Part shown: positions 40,491 through 50,446 of the stretch, one piece after another
Numbering within the stretch: the first letter of the stretch is position 1
How the letters are laid out: each line of letters starts with the position of its first letter
Source: JAAURB01 sp049647265
GTDB taxonomy: Bacteria > Cyanobacteriota > Cyanobacteriia > Cyanobacteriales > Microcoleaceae
Reading direction: 5' to 3'
Assembly: GCA_049647265.1 (NCBI GenBank)
Contig: JBARXJ010000035.1
Location: forward strand, 62,001-126,000
DNA: 64,000 bases
Position numbers and translations under genes: made by a program
Notes under the pieces: generated by a model
What the model was told of the DNA's origin: nothing
The model's database searches: none
The model's input: the letters and a program-made list of their open reading frames with translations, nothing else

Positions 40491-40668
40491 AAATAAATAT
40501 TCCGACACCATCTTAGCAAAAGAATCCGATTATTTCAGCCCAAAATTTGTAGCCCTTTGCGGCGAGGAAAAATAAACCAACAATTCAACCTGAGCTGGGA
40601 AGTGGTATTGTATAAGCCTCAGCCAATACTTTGTCTTAGAATTCGTTGCCAAAAGGCTCAAATTAACG

Positions 40669-41673
40669 ATGGAAACGCCGACTATACAATCTTATAGATA
40701 TTGTCAAAATCTGACGCTACACACCCCAGACGGGCAAGCAATCACCCTCTATATTGACAAAATCACCCTCTCTATCCAAGCGCAAGAATACATTGAATGT
40801 CGGATGATTGGATCGTTAAGCCGTGAAGTTTATGCAATTGTTGAAGCTAAAGCTTTATTCCATCTCAACCCAGAAGTGCGATCTCAGTCTACCCCTGAAG
40901 CTTTTACACCCGATCAAAATATTGAAGTAGAGATTTCTCTCAGCCCTCATCTTCTCCCCCATTTAACCGGTTATATGCACTCACAACAAGGGCATTTAGC
41001 AGCCATTGAATATATCGGCGATGTTTTGACTCAACTTAGCCAAAATACCCCAGATGATGCTTTATTACTCACAGAAAATTGGTATGCAATAGCTGTTCGG
41101 CAAGAAAAACCACTTCCCCCAGAGTTAGGCGGCGGCAGCGTTAAACAGGGGTACACGACTCAATGGGCAACTGACCCACCTCAAGACGAAACACAGACTG
41201 TATTATCTTCTAGTTCCGATCAAATTTATCCATTAATGATGACCTTTTTTACTCAAGAAGGGATTCCTTTTCAAGAAATGGATAATCATTTAATTTTACG
41301 CATTCCAATTAATGGCGAAAATGGCTTTTGGGATTGTTTTGTAGAAGCCAGAGAAGAAGATAGACAATGTTTAATTTATTCGGTTTACCGAGAACGAGTT
41401 CCTCAGTTTAAACGATTAGCCATGGCAGAGTTTATTACTCGTGCTAATTATGGTTTACCGATGGGATGCTTTGAGATGGAATTCGACGAGGGAGAAGTTC
41501 GTCTACGAACCAGTATTAACCTAGAGTCAGAACGATTTTCTTTTGGATTATTACGTCCTTTATTTTACGCTAATAATGCGATTATGGATCGCTATTTCAA
41601 AGGACTTACTTTAGTGTTGAACGGAAAAGCGATCGCTAAAGAGGCGATTACAATGATTGAAGACGAAATATAG
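40669..41673 (+). CDS. YbjN-domain-like protein
   Basis: A 334-residue soluble protein. The N-terminal third contains a beta-rich region of unknown type (FTPDQNIEVEISLSPHLLPH); the C-terminal part (about 180-330) has MMTFFTQEGIPFQEMDNHLI, IYSVYRERVPQFKRLAMAEF, ITRANYGLPMGCFEMEFDEG and EVRLRTSINLE, which follow the YbjN-like sensory domain pattern of type III secretion chaperone-like fold. Such proteins are common in cyanobacteria and not functionally defined. The start is the ATG 178 bp from the tRNA 5' end. It is monocistronic by spacing. Confidence 0.75.
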   Translation: METPTIQSYRYCQNLTLHTPDGQAITLYIDKITLSIQAQEYIECRMIGSLSREVYAIVEAKALFHLNPEVRSQSTPEAFTPDQNIEVEISLSPHLLPHLTGYMHSQQGHLAAIEYIGDVLTQLSQNTPDDALLLTENWYAIAVRQEKPLPPELGGGSVKQGYTTQWATDPPQDETQTVLSSSSDQIYPLMMTFFTQEGIPFQEMDNHLILRIPINGENGFWDCFVEAREEDRQCLIYSVYRERVPQFKRLAMAEFITRANYGLPMGCFEMEFDEGEVRLRTSINLESERFSFGLLRPLFYANNAIMDRYFKGLTLVLNGKAIAKEAITMIEDEI

Positions 41674-41862
41674 CATTTATATTCGGCAACTCCTACACAC
41701 AGGTTCAATGTGATAGATCAAAGGAATATTAATCAAAATACTATTATTCTTGTTCGTAACGAGCGCAAAAATATCTGTCAATCTTTCTGATTAACATTTT
41801 CTCGTAAACTTATTGAGGTGTTTTTCAGGTTTTCCTTATTTTTCGGATCGAGCATGAAAAAA

Positions 41863-41891
41863 TCCTCTGGAGTTAACACAGAGGAAAAAAT
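41863..41891 (-). terminator. Terminator after the SH3-domain gene
   Basis: Arms TCCTCTG (41863-41869) and CAGAGGA (41879-41885) with a 9-base loop. Read on the minus strand the stem is followed by a T-run (ATTTTTTC), and it is preceded by a T-run as well. It lies about 60 bp downstream of the minus-strand SH3 gene. Confidence 0.75.
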
Positions 41892-41946
41892 AGGAGAGAA
41901 CAACGATTAATTAGGATTAAAAATATATTAATAAGAGGAAGAATTA

Positions 41947-42255
41947 CTACTCGAATTCAATGAAATCTCCTCTCACCCAACCTTCTGCTTGAGAATTTTG
42001 AAATCGGACATAATACCAATAGTAATCATCCGATCCTAAGACTTCATTCAGGATCACAACTGGATCGCCATCGTAACCGTAATGAGGAGAATTGGATTGA
42101 GTGGTCGGGTTAGAACGAATATTGATTTCAGAACCTATATCCTGGGTAAACAATCTTGCTATTTCACCCGTAGGACTAGCTAATCCCGGTAATATAAATC
42201 CAATAGAAATTGTTACAAAAGAAGCGAGAGATAAGACAATATGTTTGAATTTCAT
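41947..42255 (-). CDS. Secreted SH3-like domain protein
   Basis: A 102-residue protein with a signal peptide (1-26, hydrophobic IVLSLASFVTISIGFILPGL, likely cleaved near LAS). The mature part has one bacterial SH3-type fold: EINIRSNPTTQSNSPHYGYD, GDPVVILNEV and WYYVRFQNSQAEGWVRGDFI. The N-I-R-S-x-P-T and G-W-V motifs are typical of SH3_3 domains that bind peptidoglycan or act in the periplasm. A terminator lies downstream. Its role is unknown. Confidence 0.8.
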   Translation of the reverse strand: MKFKHIVLSLASFVTISIGFILPGLASPTGEIARLFTQDIGSEINIRSNPTTQSNSPHYGYDGDPVVILNEVLGSDDYYWYYVRFQNSQAEGWVRGDFIEFE

Positions 42256-42612
42256 CTCTTTTTACCTGATTGCTGAGCTTGTTCTCAGTCTAACTAAGCA
42301 TTCAGATAAATGAGAGCGATAAATTTACTGATTTTTTCTAAGATTTAAAATCATTAGTTTGTGTAAAAATACAGAAATAATAAACTTGTTTTAGCATTGT
42401 TTATAATCAGCAATAAATCATTTTTCAATCTTTAAGTAAAATTGATAAAATATTATTTTGTAGAATACATTGAACGTTATGGGAGAAGCAGGCAATTAAA
42501 AAGAGTTAAGGGTTTTGATTGAAAATCCCAATAAAAATAAGATCACAACTGAAAATCTACATACTTATCAGTTATGGCAACAAACTTGTACAAAACTTTC
42601 TCTTTCCCCATC
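42256..42612. other. Intergenic region, nothing recognised
   Basis: A 357-base AT-rich stretch between two minus-strand genes. It should contain the SH3 gene promoter at its left end and the 3' end of proC at its right end. I find no repeat, RNA or credible small frame. Confidence 0.5.
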
Positions 42613-43428
42613 TCAACTTCCTAATTCTTGAGAACGTTGACTGGCGGCAATAACAGCTTGAATTAAAGCAGAACGTAACCCCGCTTGTTCGAGTTTTGCA
42701 ATGCCTGCAATAGTGGTTCCTCCTGGACTGGTGACTCGATCTTTCAGTTCGGCTGGATGCATATGAGACTGCTGCAATAATTGCGCGGTTCCGAGAACTG
42801 TTTGTAACGCCAGTTGAGAAGCGATCGCCCGAGGGAGTCCCGCCGCAACACCCCCATCAGCTAAGGCTTCGATCATCACCGCGACATATCCTGGCCCCGA
42901 ACCCGATAATCCAGTGACGGCATCCATTAACCGTTCTGGGACTTCCACAACTTCCCCAACCGCATTTAAAATTTGTTTGGCTTGCTGTAGATGATGGGGT
43001 TCGACTCTTTCTCCGGCTGAAATAGCGCTCATTCCTGCCCCCACAAGGGCGGGAGTATTGGGCATAACCCGAACGATAGGATGATGGGGAAAAGCGGCTT
43101 CTAACTGGGATAGAGGCACACCTGCGAGAATGGAAATAATTAACGTTTCAGTGGGAATTTTGGCAGTGGATAACTCACCCGCCACCGTCTGAAAAATTTG
43201 CGGTTTAATTGCCAATAACAACACTTCTGTGGCTGTCGCAGCGTCAGAATTTTGCCCTGTCACATTGACACCATATTGCTGGGCTAAGGTATCTTGTCGT
43301 TGAAGTTGGGGTTCGCTGACAGTGACTTCGGTGGGTTGATAAATTTGTTGTTCTATCAACCGCGATAGTAAAGCCTCTCCCATCACCCCGCCCCCAATTA
43401 AACCCAGTTTGACTGTTGAATGTGTCAT
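42613..43428 (-). CDS. proC: Pyrroline-5-carboxylate reductase
   Basis: A 271-residue ProC that reduces pyrroline-5-carboxylate to proline with NAD(P)H in the last step of proline synthesis. The N-terminal Rossmann motif is LIGGGVMGEALLSRL, and VRVMPNTPALVGAGMSAIS and GLSGSGPGYV are the conserved dinucleotide- and substrate-binding segments. The C-terminal signature DRVTSPGGTTIAGI is complete. Length matches the family (about 270). It is 75 bp from an ABC transporter gene on the same strand, but the functions are unrelated and a joint transcript is uncertain. Confidence 0.95.
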   Translation of the reverse strand: MTHSTVKLGLIGGGVMGEALLSRLIEQQIYQPTEVTVSEPQLQRQDTLAQQYGVNVTGQNSDAATATEVLLLAIKPQIFQTVAGELSTAKIPTETLIISILAGVPLSQLEAAFPHHPIVRVMPNTPALVGAGMSAISAGERVEPHHLQQAKQILNAVGEVVEVPERLMDAVTGLSGSGPGYVAVMIEALADGGVAAGLPRAIASQLALQTVLGTAQLLQQSHMHPAELKDRVTSPGGTTIAGIAKLEQAGLRSALIQAVIAASQRSQELGS

Positions 43429-43503
43429 ACCTGAACTAACCCGTGAAAATGCCTCTAGTTAGTTTACAGGAGTTCTGGCATTCTCAGTCAATCTGCTATG
43501 GCT

Positions 43504-45315
43504 TCATACCATCAGTTCTCCGCTTTCTTGGAGTTGATGCAAACGATGATAAATTCCTTGATGGTTTAGCAGTTGCTGATGATTACCCACTTCAACAATT
43601 TTACCTTGGTCTAAAACCACAATTTTATCGGCTTCTCGCACCGTACTTAAACGGTGAGCAATAATAATTGTAGTCCGAGTGCCTGAAATATTGTGCATGG
43701 CTTGCTGAATGGATCGTTCCGACTCATAATCTAGGCTAGAAGTCGCCTCATCAAACATTAATACATCTGGGTTAACCAATAACGCCCGCGCAATGCCTAA
43801 ACGTTGTTTCTGACCCCCGGAAAGACGCACGCCCCGTTCCCCAACAATTGTCTGATAGCCTTGGGGGAATAGATGGATAAATTCATCCACTCGGGCAATA
43901 CGGCAAGCTTCCTCAACTTCAGCGCTACTGGCTTCTGGGTTACCATATTTCAGGTTAGATAATAATGTGCCGTTAAAAATATCTACATCTTGATGCACAA
44001 TAGCAAGGCGACGACGATACTGAGTCACATCTAAATTGCGAATATCTTCCCCATCAATGAAAATTCGTCCTTGGTTGGGTTCAAAATAGCGAAACAACAG
44101 TTTAACTAAGGTTGATTTTCCAGAACCCGAACGCCCGACTAATGCTACCGTTTGATAGGGTTCGATCAATAAGTTGATATCCTGCAAAACAGGTTTATCG
44201 GCTAGATATGCAAAACTGACATCAGACAGTTCAATTTTCCCGGTAAATTTGTAAGGAACTGTATTAACCTGTGTTAAATTTACCGCGTCTTGACCAACAG
44301 ATTCTTGCATAAATTCGTGCAAGCGAGACATCGAAGCATACCGACGGGCAAATACTTCTACAATTAGACCAATCGGAGTTAGCTCAGCATACGCCATACT
44401 GGCTAAGGTGTAAATGGTGATAAAGTATCCGAGAGAGATTCTTCCCCCCAATGTCGCGGCTAAGGTAAATCCTAGTACTAAAAATAGGCAAAACTTAACC
44501 ACTGTCTCTTGATAAACACTCAGCCAAACATAGCCTTTATGCAATCGATAAATAACGAATTTTAATTCTCGATGCAGGCGAGTTGTTTGCCGTTTTAATT
44601 CTTGGCTTTCGGTGGCAAAGGCTTTGACTGTTTTGATATTGGTGATAATTTCGGAATTACGGCTATTGACACGTTCTTGGTAGCGATCCAAAACTTCTTC
44701 TTGAGCAATCAAGTTTATGATGGTTTTTGTTGTGAACCATAGAATAAACAAGAAAGAGATAATAAATAATACAGCAATTCGCCATTCAATTACAAGAATA
44801 ACAATGAAAATTCCTATAATTCTGACGAGTTTAGGAATGAGTTGCTCTGCAATTTCTGGATAAGTCCAAACATGATTATCAATGCCTCTATTGATCCGAC
44901 TGGCAACTCGTCCAGGGTTATTTTCATCATAATATTCTATCGGTAATGAGAGGATTTTTTTAATCGCTTTTTGTGATTGATCTCGTCGGGCTTCAAAGGA
45001 AATTAACCAATGAAACCAAGAACTTAACCATGGTTGAATGGGAGATTTTGCCACAGTGACAAGGAAAATAAAACCCAATAAAACAATTAATTCGAGTTGA
45101 GAAGTCACAGCCACTCCGGTAACCGAGGCGATCGCATTGATCAGCGGTTGCATCAGTTGATCGACGGGTTGACCGGAAACAACGTTTAAAATTTGTCCAA
45201 TGGCATAGGGAACCACTAGATCAATTAGTTCAAAGGTACTCGAAGCACCAATACTAAAAATCGACAGCGGCAGATACGCTCGGTAGTAACTACAGATCTC
45301 TCTTAATGTTGCCAT
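43504..45315 (-). CDS. ABC exporter, fused permease and ATPase
   Basis: A 603-residue half-transporter: six-helix membrane domain (about 1-320) followed by an ATPase domain (about 355-600) with Walker A GRSGSGKSTLVKL, Q-loop, signature LSGGQKQRLGIARA, Walker B VLMFDEATSSLD and H-loop IIAHRLSTV. Half-transporters of this MsbA/lipid-and-drug exporter type work as dimers. The substrate cannot be assigned. The gene is monocistronic or joined to proC. The start is the ATG in MATLREICSYYRAYLPLS. Confidence 0.92.
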   Translation of the reverse strand: MATLREICSYYRAYLPLSIFSIGASSTFELIDLVVPYAIGQILNVVSGQPVDQLMQPLINAIASVTGVAVTSQLELIVLLGFIFLVTVAKSPIQPWLSSWFHWLISFEARRDQSQKAIKKILSLPIEYYDENNPGRVASRINRGIDNHVWTYPEIAEQLIPKLVRIIGIFIVILVIEWRIAVLFIISFLFILWFTTKTIINLIAQEEVLDRYQERVNSRNSEIITNIKTVKAFATESQELKRQTTRLHRELKFVIYRLHKGYVWLSVYQETVVKFCLFLVLGFTLAATLGGRISLGYFITIYTLASMAYAELTPIGLIVEVFARRYASMSRLHEFMQESVGQDAVNLTQVNTVPYKFTGKIELSDVSFAYLADKPVLQDINLLIEPYQTVALVGRSGSGKSTLVKLLFRYFEPNQGRIFIDGEDIRNLDVTQYRRRLAIVHQDVDIFNGTLLSNLKYGNPEASSAEVEEACRIARVDEFIHLFPQGYQTIVGERGVRLSGGQKQRLGIARALLVNPDVLMFDEATSSLDYESERSIQQAMHNISGTRTTIIIAHRLSTVREADKIVVLDQGKIVEVGNHQQLLNHQGIYHRLHQLQESGELMV

Positions 45316-45453
45316 AATTCAGCGTTCAAGCACAGTTGATTTCTCGAGACTACAATTGTACTACAAACGACGCAAAAAATAAATGTCACTGATTTGTGTG
45401 ACATCAATAAAATCTGTATCTACTCGTTCTGTATCAGACTAACGATTACTTAA

Positions 45454-45525
45454 AGCGGGTAACGTGATTCGAACACGCGACATCAACCTTGGCAAGGTTG
45501 CGCTCTACCACTGAGCTATACCCGC
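45454..45525 (-). tRNA. tRNA-Gly(GCC)
   Basis: A 72-nt cloverleaf on the minus strand with acceptor GCGGGTA/TACCCGC, D-arm GCTC/GAGC, anticodon arm CAACC-TTGCCAA-GGTTG with anticodon GCC, and T-arm CGTGT-TCGAATC-ACG. Discriminator U. CCA is not encoded. Confidence 0.95.
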
Positions 45526-45741
45526 ATTTCATTTATTTATGATGACAGAATTCTCACAACTTGTCAAGTCTTTTACAATTTTTTTTGCAAGCCGTATCGC
45601 GCTTCTTGAAACAAAACTGCCTCATTCCTCCGGCAAGTCAAGTGTGGCTGAGAGTAAACTATAGGCACAGGCAGGCTTACGCCGGATAAAGACTTTTCTC
45701 GTGTGGCTGCTTTCTCAGTAGAATGTGTCACTGTGCAACCC

Positions 45742-46698
45742 ATGATTTCTGAAAAATATAGCAAATTACTCTCCGGTTACACCTATTTAAGTAATCGTGC
45801 TTCTGGCAATTTTGCCGCTGCCCTCACGCCACTTGGGGCAACTGCTTATCAAGACGATGACAGTAATATTAATTTTTTATATTTTGATACCCATCAAGGA
45901 AAAAGGCCACCCGAAGGGGTTGAAATTAATATCCAATTAATGGAGAGAAGAAAAACAGTTCCTTTAGATAATAAAGCCTTACTGGCGAAACGATTAATTA
46001 AGCAGGGAATATGCGATCCGATGGTTTATTTTGATGTGGCTGATGTGCCGAGAGATCAAAACACCCTTTGGTATATTAAAGATCCGTTATCTAGTGCAGG
46101 AAAATCGATACAAGTTGTTCAATATAACGAACTTCAAAGTGCTTTTAAAACAGGTCATATTATTCAAGCTGCAATTAAAGATATTTGTTTAGCTGAATCT
46201 AGAAAATTTACCCTCCGCGTCTATATTTTAGTACATCGAAATCAGATCTATTTATATCCAGATGGGATTATGGTGATTCATGGATTTAATTATGATCCTG
46301 AAAGTACCGATTATAGCGTTCAAGTCGATCATAGAGGATACGCAGATCCCGGTTCAAAAGTAGAAATGCGACAGTTTAGTAGCTATCATCTTTATCTACC
46401 GTTTATGATTAATATCGCAGAGACTGCTCCCCGCATTTTTCAAGCCTTTTCTGATTTACTCGATGGGGATAGTTCTCGTTATTGTTTATTTGGGCTAGAT
46501 TATCTCAGCCGTAATAATAGAACAGTTGCACTCATCGAAATTAATGACAGACCCAATTTACTGCATACTCACGCAATTAACCAAAATATTAATATTGAAA
46601 TGATCCGAGATATGGTGGTTTTAATCACACAAAAAAGATGGCATGATAGTCATGACTATCCGCAACGCTTTTTCTGGATTGGCAGTTTGTACAAGTAA
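45742..46698 (+). CDS. Tubulin-tyrosine-ligase-like ATP-grasp protein
   Basis: A 318-residue protein whose middle and end follow the ATP-grasp pattern of the TTL family: WYIKDPLSSAGKSIQVV (ATP-binding Lys and glycine-rich loop, about 108-124), then FTLRVYILVHRNQIYLYPDG (about 155-175) and, near the end, LFGLDYLSRNNRTVALIEIN with DRP for metal and nucleotide. TTL-like enzymes link amino acids to peptides or proteins. No tubulin exists here, so a bacterial peptide or polypeptide is the expected substrate (inference). ATG 45742 is chosen; a GTG 13 codons upstream (45703) is also in frame and neither has a clear ribosome-binding site. It lies next to tRNA-Gly. Confidence 0.6.
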   Translation: MISEKYSKLLSGYTYLSNRASGNFAAALTPLGATAYQDDDSNINFLYFDTHQGKRPPEGVEINIQLMERRKTVPLDNKALLAKRLIKQGICDPMVYFDVADVPRDQNTLWYIKDPLSSAGKSIQVVQYNELQSAFKTGHIIQAAIKDICLAESRKFTLRVYILVHRNQIYLYPDGIMVIHGFNYDPESTDYSVQVDHRGYADPGSKVEMRQFSSYHLYLPFMINIAETAPRIFQAFSDLLDGDSSRYCLFGLDYLSRNNRTVALIEINDRPNLLHTHAINQNINIEMIRDMVVLITQKRWHDSHDYPQRFFWIGSLYK

Positions 46699-46707
46699 GC
46701 GATCGGT

Positions 46708-47325
46708 TTATGGCTGTTGCTCACCTAACTCAGCAGGATAAAGCGGTTGAGCATCTAGACCGCCCAGACGATCTAACGGCCAGAAACGCACAATAGCCCG
46801 TCCAATAATATTTTCTCGAGGCACAAACCCCCAGGAATGACTATCAAAACTATTATTGCGGTTATCTCCTAAAACAAGATAACTATTTTCTGGAACAGTC
46901 TCAGGTCCCCAATCGTACTGAGGTTCTTCTGCGATATATTTTTCTGAGATTATTTCACCATCAACGCTCACTTGACCATTTTTGACTTCTACGGTTTCTC
47001 CTGGTAAGCCAATGATGCGTTTGATGAAAGCATCTTTATACTGTTGTTTTAATGCGTCTGTGGGTGAAAACACGACGACATCTCCCCGTTTGGGGTCAGT
47101 AAATTTGTAGCCTAGCTTATCAATAATCAGACGATCATTGATTTCTAAGGTGGGTAACATTGAGCCAGAAGGAATATAACGTGCTTCAGCGACGAACGTC
47201 CGAATTCCCAAAGCAAGGATAATACTCAGCCCAACAGTTTTAAATCCTTCAACCCAGGGATTCTCTGGCTCTGGGGCAGAATGGCGAGGGTGATTAGATT
47301 GATGAGGCACGCGGCTCATAGGCAA
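46708..47325 (-). CDS. lepB: Signal peptidase I
   Basis: A 205-residue leader peptidase, a membrane serine protease that cleaves signal peptides. A proline-rich N-terminus is followed by one membrane helix (about 29-45), the catalytic Ser in PSGSMLPTLEINDRLI (Ser55), the catalytic Lys in the segment DAFIKRIIGLPGE, and the conserved box GDNRNNSFDSHSWGFV. The length and single membrane anchor match cyanobacterial LepB. It is convergent with the ATP-grasp gene, only 9 bp away. Confidence 0.95.
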   Translation of the reverse strand: MPMSRVPHQSNHPRHSAPEPENPWVEGFKTVGLSIILALGIRTFVAEARYIPSGSMLPTLEINDRLIIDKLGYKFTDPKRGDVVVFSPTDALKQQYKDAFIKRIIGLPGETVEVKNGQVSVDGEIISEKYIAEEPQYDWGPETVPENSYLVLGDNRNNSFDSHSWGFVPRENIIGRAIVRFWPLDRLGGLDAQPLYPAELGEQQP

Positions 47326-47442
47326 TGATTTACCAAGTCCAACTCTAGATCAATATAACAGGTTCTCAAACCCATGATGATTCCGCATAGATGAATTTGA
47401 GTTGACCCAATAGTGTTATAGTGCTTATTTTACACTCTCGAT

Positions 47443-49974
47443 TTACAACAGTGTGTGATTTGAATGGAACTGTTGCTCTAAGTACGCTTTAACGGCTGTG
47501 GCGGAGTCCAGTTGCAGGACATGATGGGCGATCGCGATCGCTGCTGGGCGAGTTAACTGAGAAATGGCGACTTTAATGGCGGGAATACAAGCGGGGTTGA
47601 GGCTAAGTTCATCAATCCCTAAGCCAACCAACACTGCAACAGCCAGGGGAGAAGCAGCCAACTCGCCACAGACTCCGACCCAAATCCCCGCCTGATGAGC
47701 CGCTTGAGTCACTTGCTGAATCATCCGTAATACAGCCGGATCGAAGCCATCAGCTAAGGTTGCGACTTTAGAATTATTGCGATCGGCTGCCATCACATAT
47801 TGACTTAAATCATTCGTACCAATACTAAAAAAGTCCACCAGCCCGGCAAATTGATCTGCCATTGCCACAGCCGAGGGTACTTCTACCATCATCCCCACTT
47901 CCATCTGTTGATCAAAGGCAATTCCGGCTTGCTGTAAAGCATTTCGTTCTTGATTGAGAATCTCTAAAGCGGTGACCATTTCCTGAAGTTGAGCCACCAT
48001 CGGAAACATCAGTTTAATGTTTTGTCCGGCACTGGCTCGTAAAATAGCCCGTAGCTGAGTTCGCAATAGATCGGGATAATCTAACAACACCCGAATTCCG
48101 CGCCATCCGAGGAAAGGATTTGCTTCTGGGGGAATTTTAACTTCCGGCACGGACTTATCTCCCCCTAAGTCTAATGTGCGAATAATTAAAGGATGAGGAG
48201 ATAAAATTTTAGCAATGACGCGATACAATTCTGCTTGTTCGGCTTCTGTGGGGATGCGTCGCCGTGCCAAATAGAGAAATTCGCTTCGCAATAATCCCAC
48301 CCCTTCTGCCCCTTCTTCTATGGCAATTTGGGCTTCTGCCACACCGCCAATATTTGCCATCACCTGAATTAAATGTCCATCTTGGGTACAGGCAGGACGT
48401 TGGGCAGCGGTTCGTAATTGGGTGAATGTGATTTGTTGATGCTGTTGTTGAGTGCGTAAGCGATCCATCACTTCTGCTTCTGGATCGATCCAAACTTGCC
48501 CGGTTGAACCATCCAGGGCTAGAGTCATGCCGTTACAGAGATTCAATAATTCTGTTCCGACTCCCATTACGGTGGGAATGCCCAGAGAACGGCCTAAAAT
48601 GCCGCTATGAGAGGTGGCGCTCCCAGCAGCAGTACAGATGCCCAAGACTAAATTAAAGTCTAACTGAGCCGTTTCTGAGGGGGTGAGTTCTGTGGCGACT
48701 AAAATTCCCGGTTCGGTGAGGGTTAAACGGGGCGGTTCAATTCCGGTTAACAGACGTAACACCCGCTGTCCCACATCCAACACATCAGCCGAACGGGCTT
48801 TCAGATAAAGATCGTCTAAATGATTATAAGTTTCAATGGTTTGATCGATCACCTGTTTCCAGGCATAAGGGGCGCTGTAATGTTGTTCAAAAATTAAGGT
48901 TTGCGCCTGTTGTAATAAGATCGGATCGTCAAGATAAAGTAAATGCGCCTCAAAAATGGCTGCTTCTGCATCCCCAGCATAAGCCGATATTTCTTGACAT
49001 AAAATAATAATTTCTGACTGGGCTTCGCTACAAGCCTCCTGTAATTGTTGCCATTCTTGGTCGGGATCGTGGCTATATTGGGCTTCGACTTCAATCGGTT
49101 GCGGTTCACAACGAACCACTGGCCCGATGGCAATCCCTTCAGCGGCAGGAATTCCGAAGATCTCAGAGGTTTCAGTGTTCAACGAACAATCTGGATTAAT
49201 TAAACGAGGGGAAAATGAATCAGCCTGACTTAATTTTGTATTGACTAACCCTTGCAAGGCGCTCAAGGCAGCCGTGGCATCTTCTCCTGTGGCGGCGATC
49301 GCGATTTCATCCCCATTTCGTACCCCGATCATCAGCACCTGATTAATACTTTTGGCATTAATTTCATGACTCTCAGTGGAGCAATTTTGTAGAGTAATTT
49401 TCGCCTTATATTGATTGGCTAAACTGACAAATTGAGCCGCCGGACGGGCGTGTAACCCCATGGGATTATGAATCGTCAGATGAATTTTGGAAAGGGAAAC
49501 CTCAGAGAGATTGACTTCTATTGGCTGGGAATTTGCCGTTGAAATTGGGCTAGATAAATGAGCCGCTTTCACCGCCAACGCCCCTTGTGCTTCTGCTAAA
49601 ACTTGATCGAGTTTGGCTCCAGTTGCTGCTGTTACAGCGGCTGCTAATGTGCCTTCAACAATCGGAGCATCACAGAGTTTGATCTGAGTTTGTTGTTGAA
49701 TGGGAAACAGTTCTACAGCCATTTCTGCACTCAGGACGGAACTGCCCAAATCCATCAAAACAATCACTCCCGCCTCAGTATAAACCGATTCTATGGCGTG
49801 ATAAACTTGCATAACATCTGTTCCCAGGGGATTTTCAGGATCGTCAATACCCGCTGCTGTAGCAATATGCAGATTCCCCTGTACCATCTGGGTTGCTAAC
49901 TCTCGAACTCCCGCTGCTAAGGATTGACTATGGGAGACAATGACGATTCCGACTGGGCTTTGAGCATTGGACAT
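47443..49974 (-). CDS. DhaM-HPr-EI fusion phosphotransferase
   Basis: An 843-residue fusion: a DhaM-type EIIA domain (about 1-130, starting GIVIVSHSQSLAAGV with the phospho-His), an HPr domain (about 160-250, NPMGLHARPAAQ) and enzyme I (about 275-843, including the active-site TAAGSATSHSGILGRSLG, TNDLSQYVMAADRNN and VCGELAA). In other bacteria such proteins pass phosphate from PEP to the dihydroxyacetone kinase DhaK-DhaL. Neither partner is in the window, nor is any sugar-specific EII. The ATG at 49974 is used because the DhaM fold starts right there; the TTG 12 codons upstream lacks support. The gene is monocistronic by spacing. Confidence 0.9.
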   Translation of the reverse strand: MSNAQSPVGIVIVSHSQSLAAGVRELATQMVQGNLHIATAAGIDDPENPLGTDVMQVYHAIESVYTEAGVIVLMDLGSSVLSAEMAVELFPIQQQTQIKLCDAPIVEGTLAAAVTAATGAKLDQVLAEAQGALAVKAAHLSSPISTANSQPIEVNLSEVSLSKIHLTIHNPMGLHARPAAQFVSLANQYKAKITLQNCSTESHEINAKSINQVLMIGVRNGDEIAIAATGEDATAALSALQGLVNTKLSQADSFSPRLINPDCSLNTETSEIFGIPAAEGIAIGPVVRCEPQPIEVEAQYSHDPDQEWQQLQEACSEAQSEIIILCQEISAYAGDAEAAIFEAHLLYLDDPILLQQAQTLIFEQHYSAPYAWKQVIDQTIETYNHLDDLYLKARSADVLDVGQRVLRLLTGIEPPRLTLTEPGILVATELTPSETAQLDFNLVLGICTAAGSATSHSGILGRSLGIPTVMGVGTELLNLCNGMTLALDGSTGQVWIDPEAEVMDRLRTQQQHQQITFTQLRTAAQRPACTQDGHLIQVMANIGGVAEAQIAIEEGAEGVGLLRSEFLYLARRRIPTEAEQAELYRVIAKILSPHPLIIRTLDLGGDKSVPEVKIPPEANPFLGWRGIRVLLDYPDLLRTQLRAILRASAGQNIKLMFPMVAQLQEMVTALEILNQERNALQQAGIAFDQQMEVGMMVEVPSAVAMADQFAGLVDFFSIGTNDLSQYVMAADRNNSKVATLADGFDPAVLRMIQQVTQAAHQAGIWVGVCGELAASPLAVAVLVGLGIDELSLNPACIPAIKVAISQLTRPAAIAIAHHVLQLDSATAVKAYLEQQFHSNHTLL

Positions 49975-50446
49975 GAGTGATTTGAGTAAATACTCTAGAA
50001 ATACGAGCAAAAAATTTAATTGTCACAGATCATTGCTGCAAATCGATTTCTCCAACCGCAATGGCAGGGTTGAGTTAATTGTTATTGTTTTTGGATAACG
50101 CTTAACAATCATCTCCCCTCACCGACCTGAGCTTCAGTATATGAGTTATTTTAATAATTTCCTAGTATTTTAATCGGAAAATTTTAGATCGGACTGTGCG
50201 ATCGCCATTCCCTGATTGTCCGCTTAACAGTCATACCTGTTGCGCCGGGGGTTGTTGGGGGGTGAATGATTCTATCACTTCTGAGTAGTCTATTAAATTG
50301 AGATAGGCTGTGGAATTTTTAGATTGCAAATCATATCAAAATTTCAGGATTTTATAAACCAAGCTTTGTAGTAGCCCGTGATACCACAACAATATAGCTT
50401 TCAAAAAGTCAAGTATTGAGTCATGAATAATACTGTTATTTTGTCT
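49975..50446. other. Intergenic region between divergent genes
   Basis: About 470 bases separating the PTS fusion gene (leftward) and the pilin-like lipoprotein (rightward). It contains a GCGATCGCC HIP1-type site near 50200. It should carry both promoters. No RNA or small gene is evident. Confidence 0.5.
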
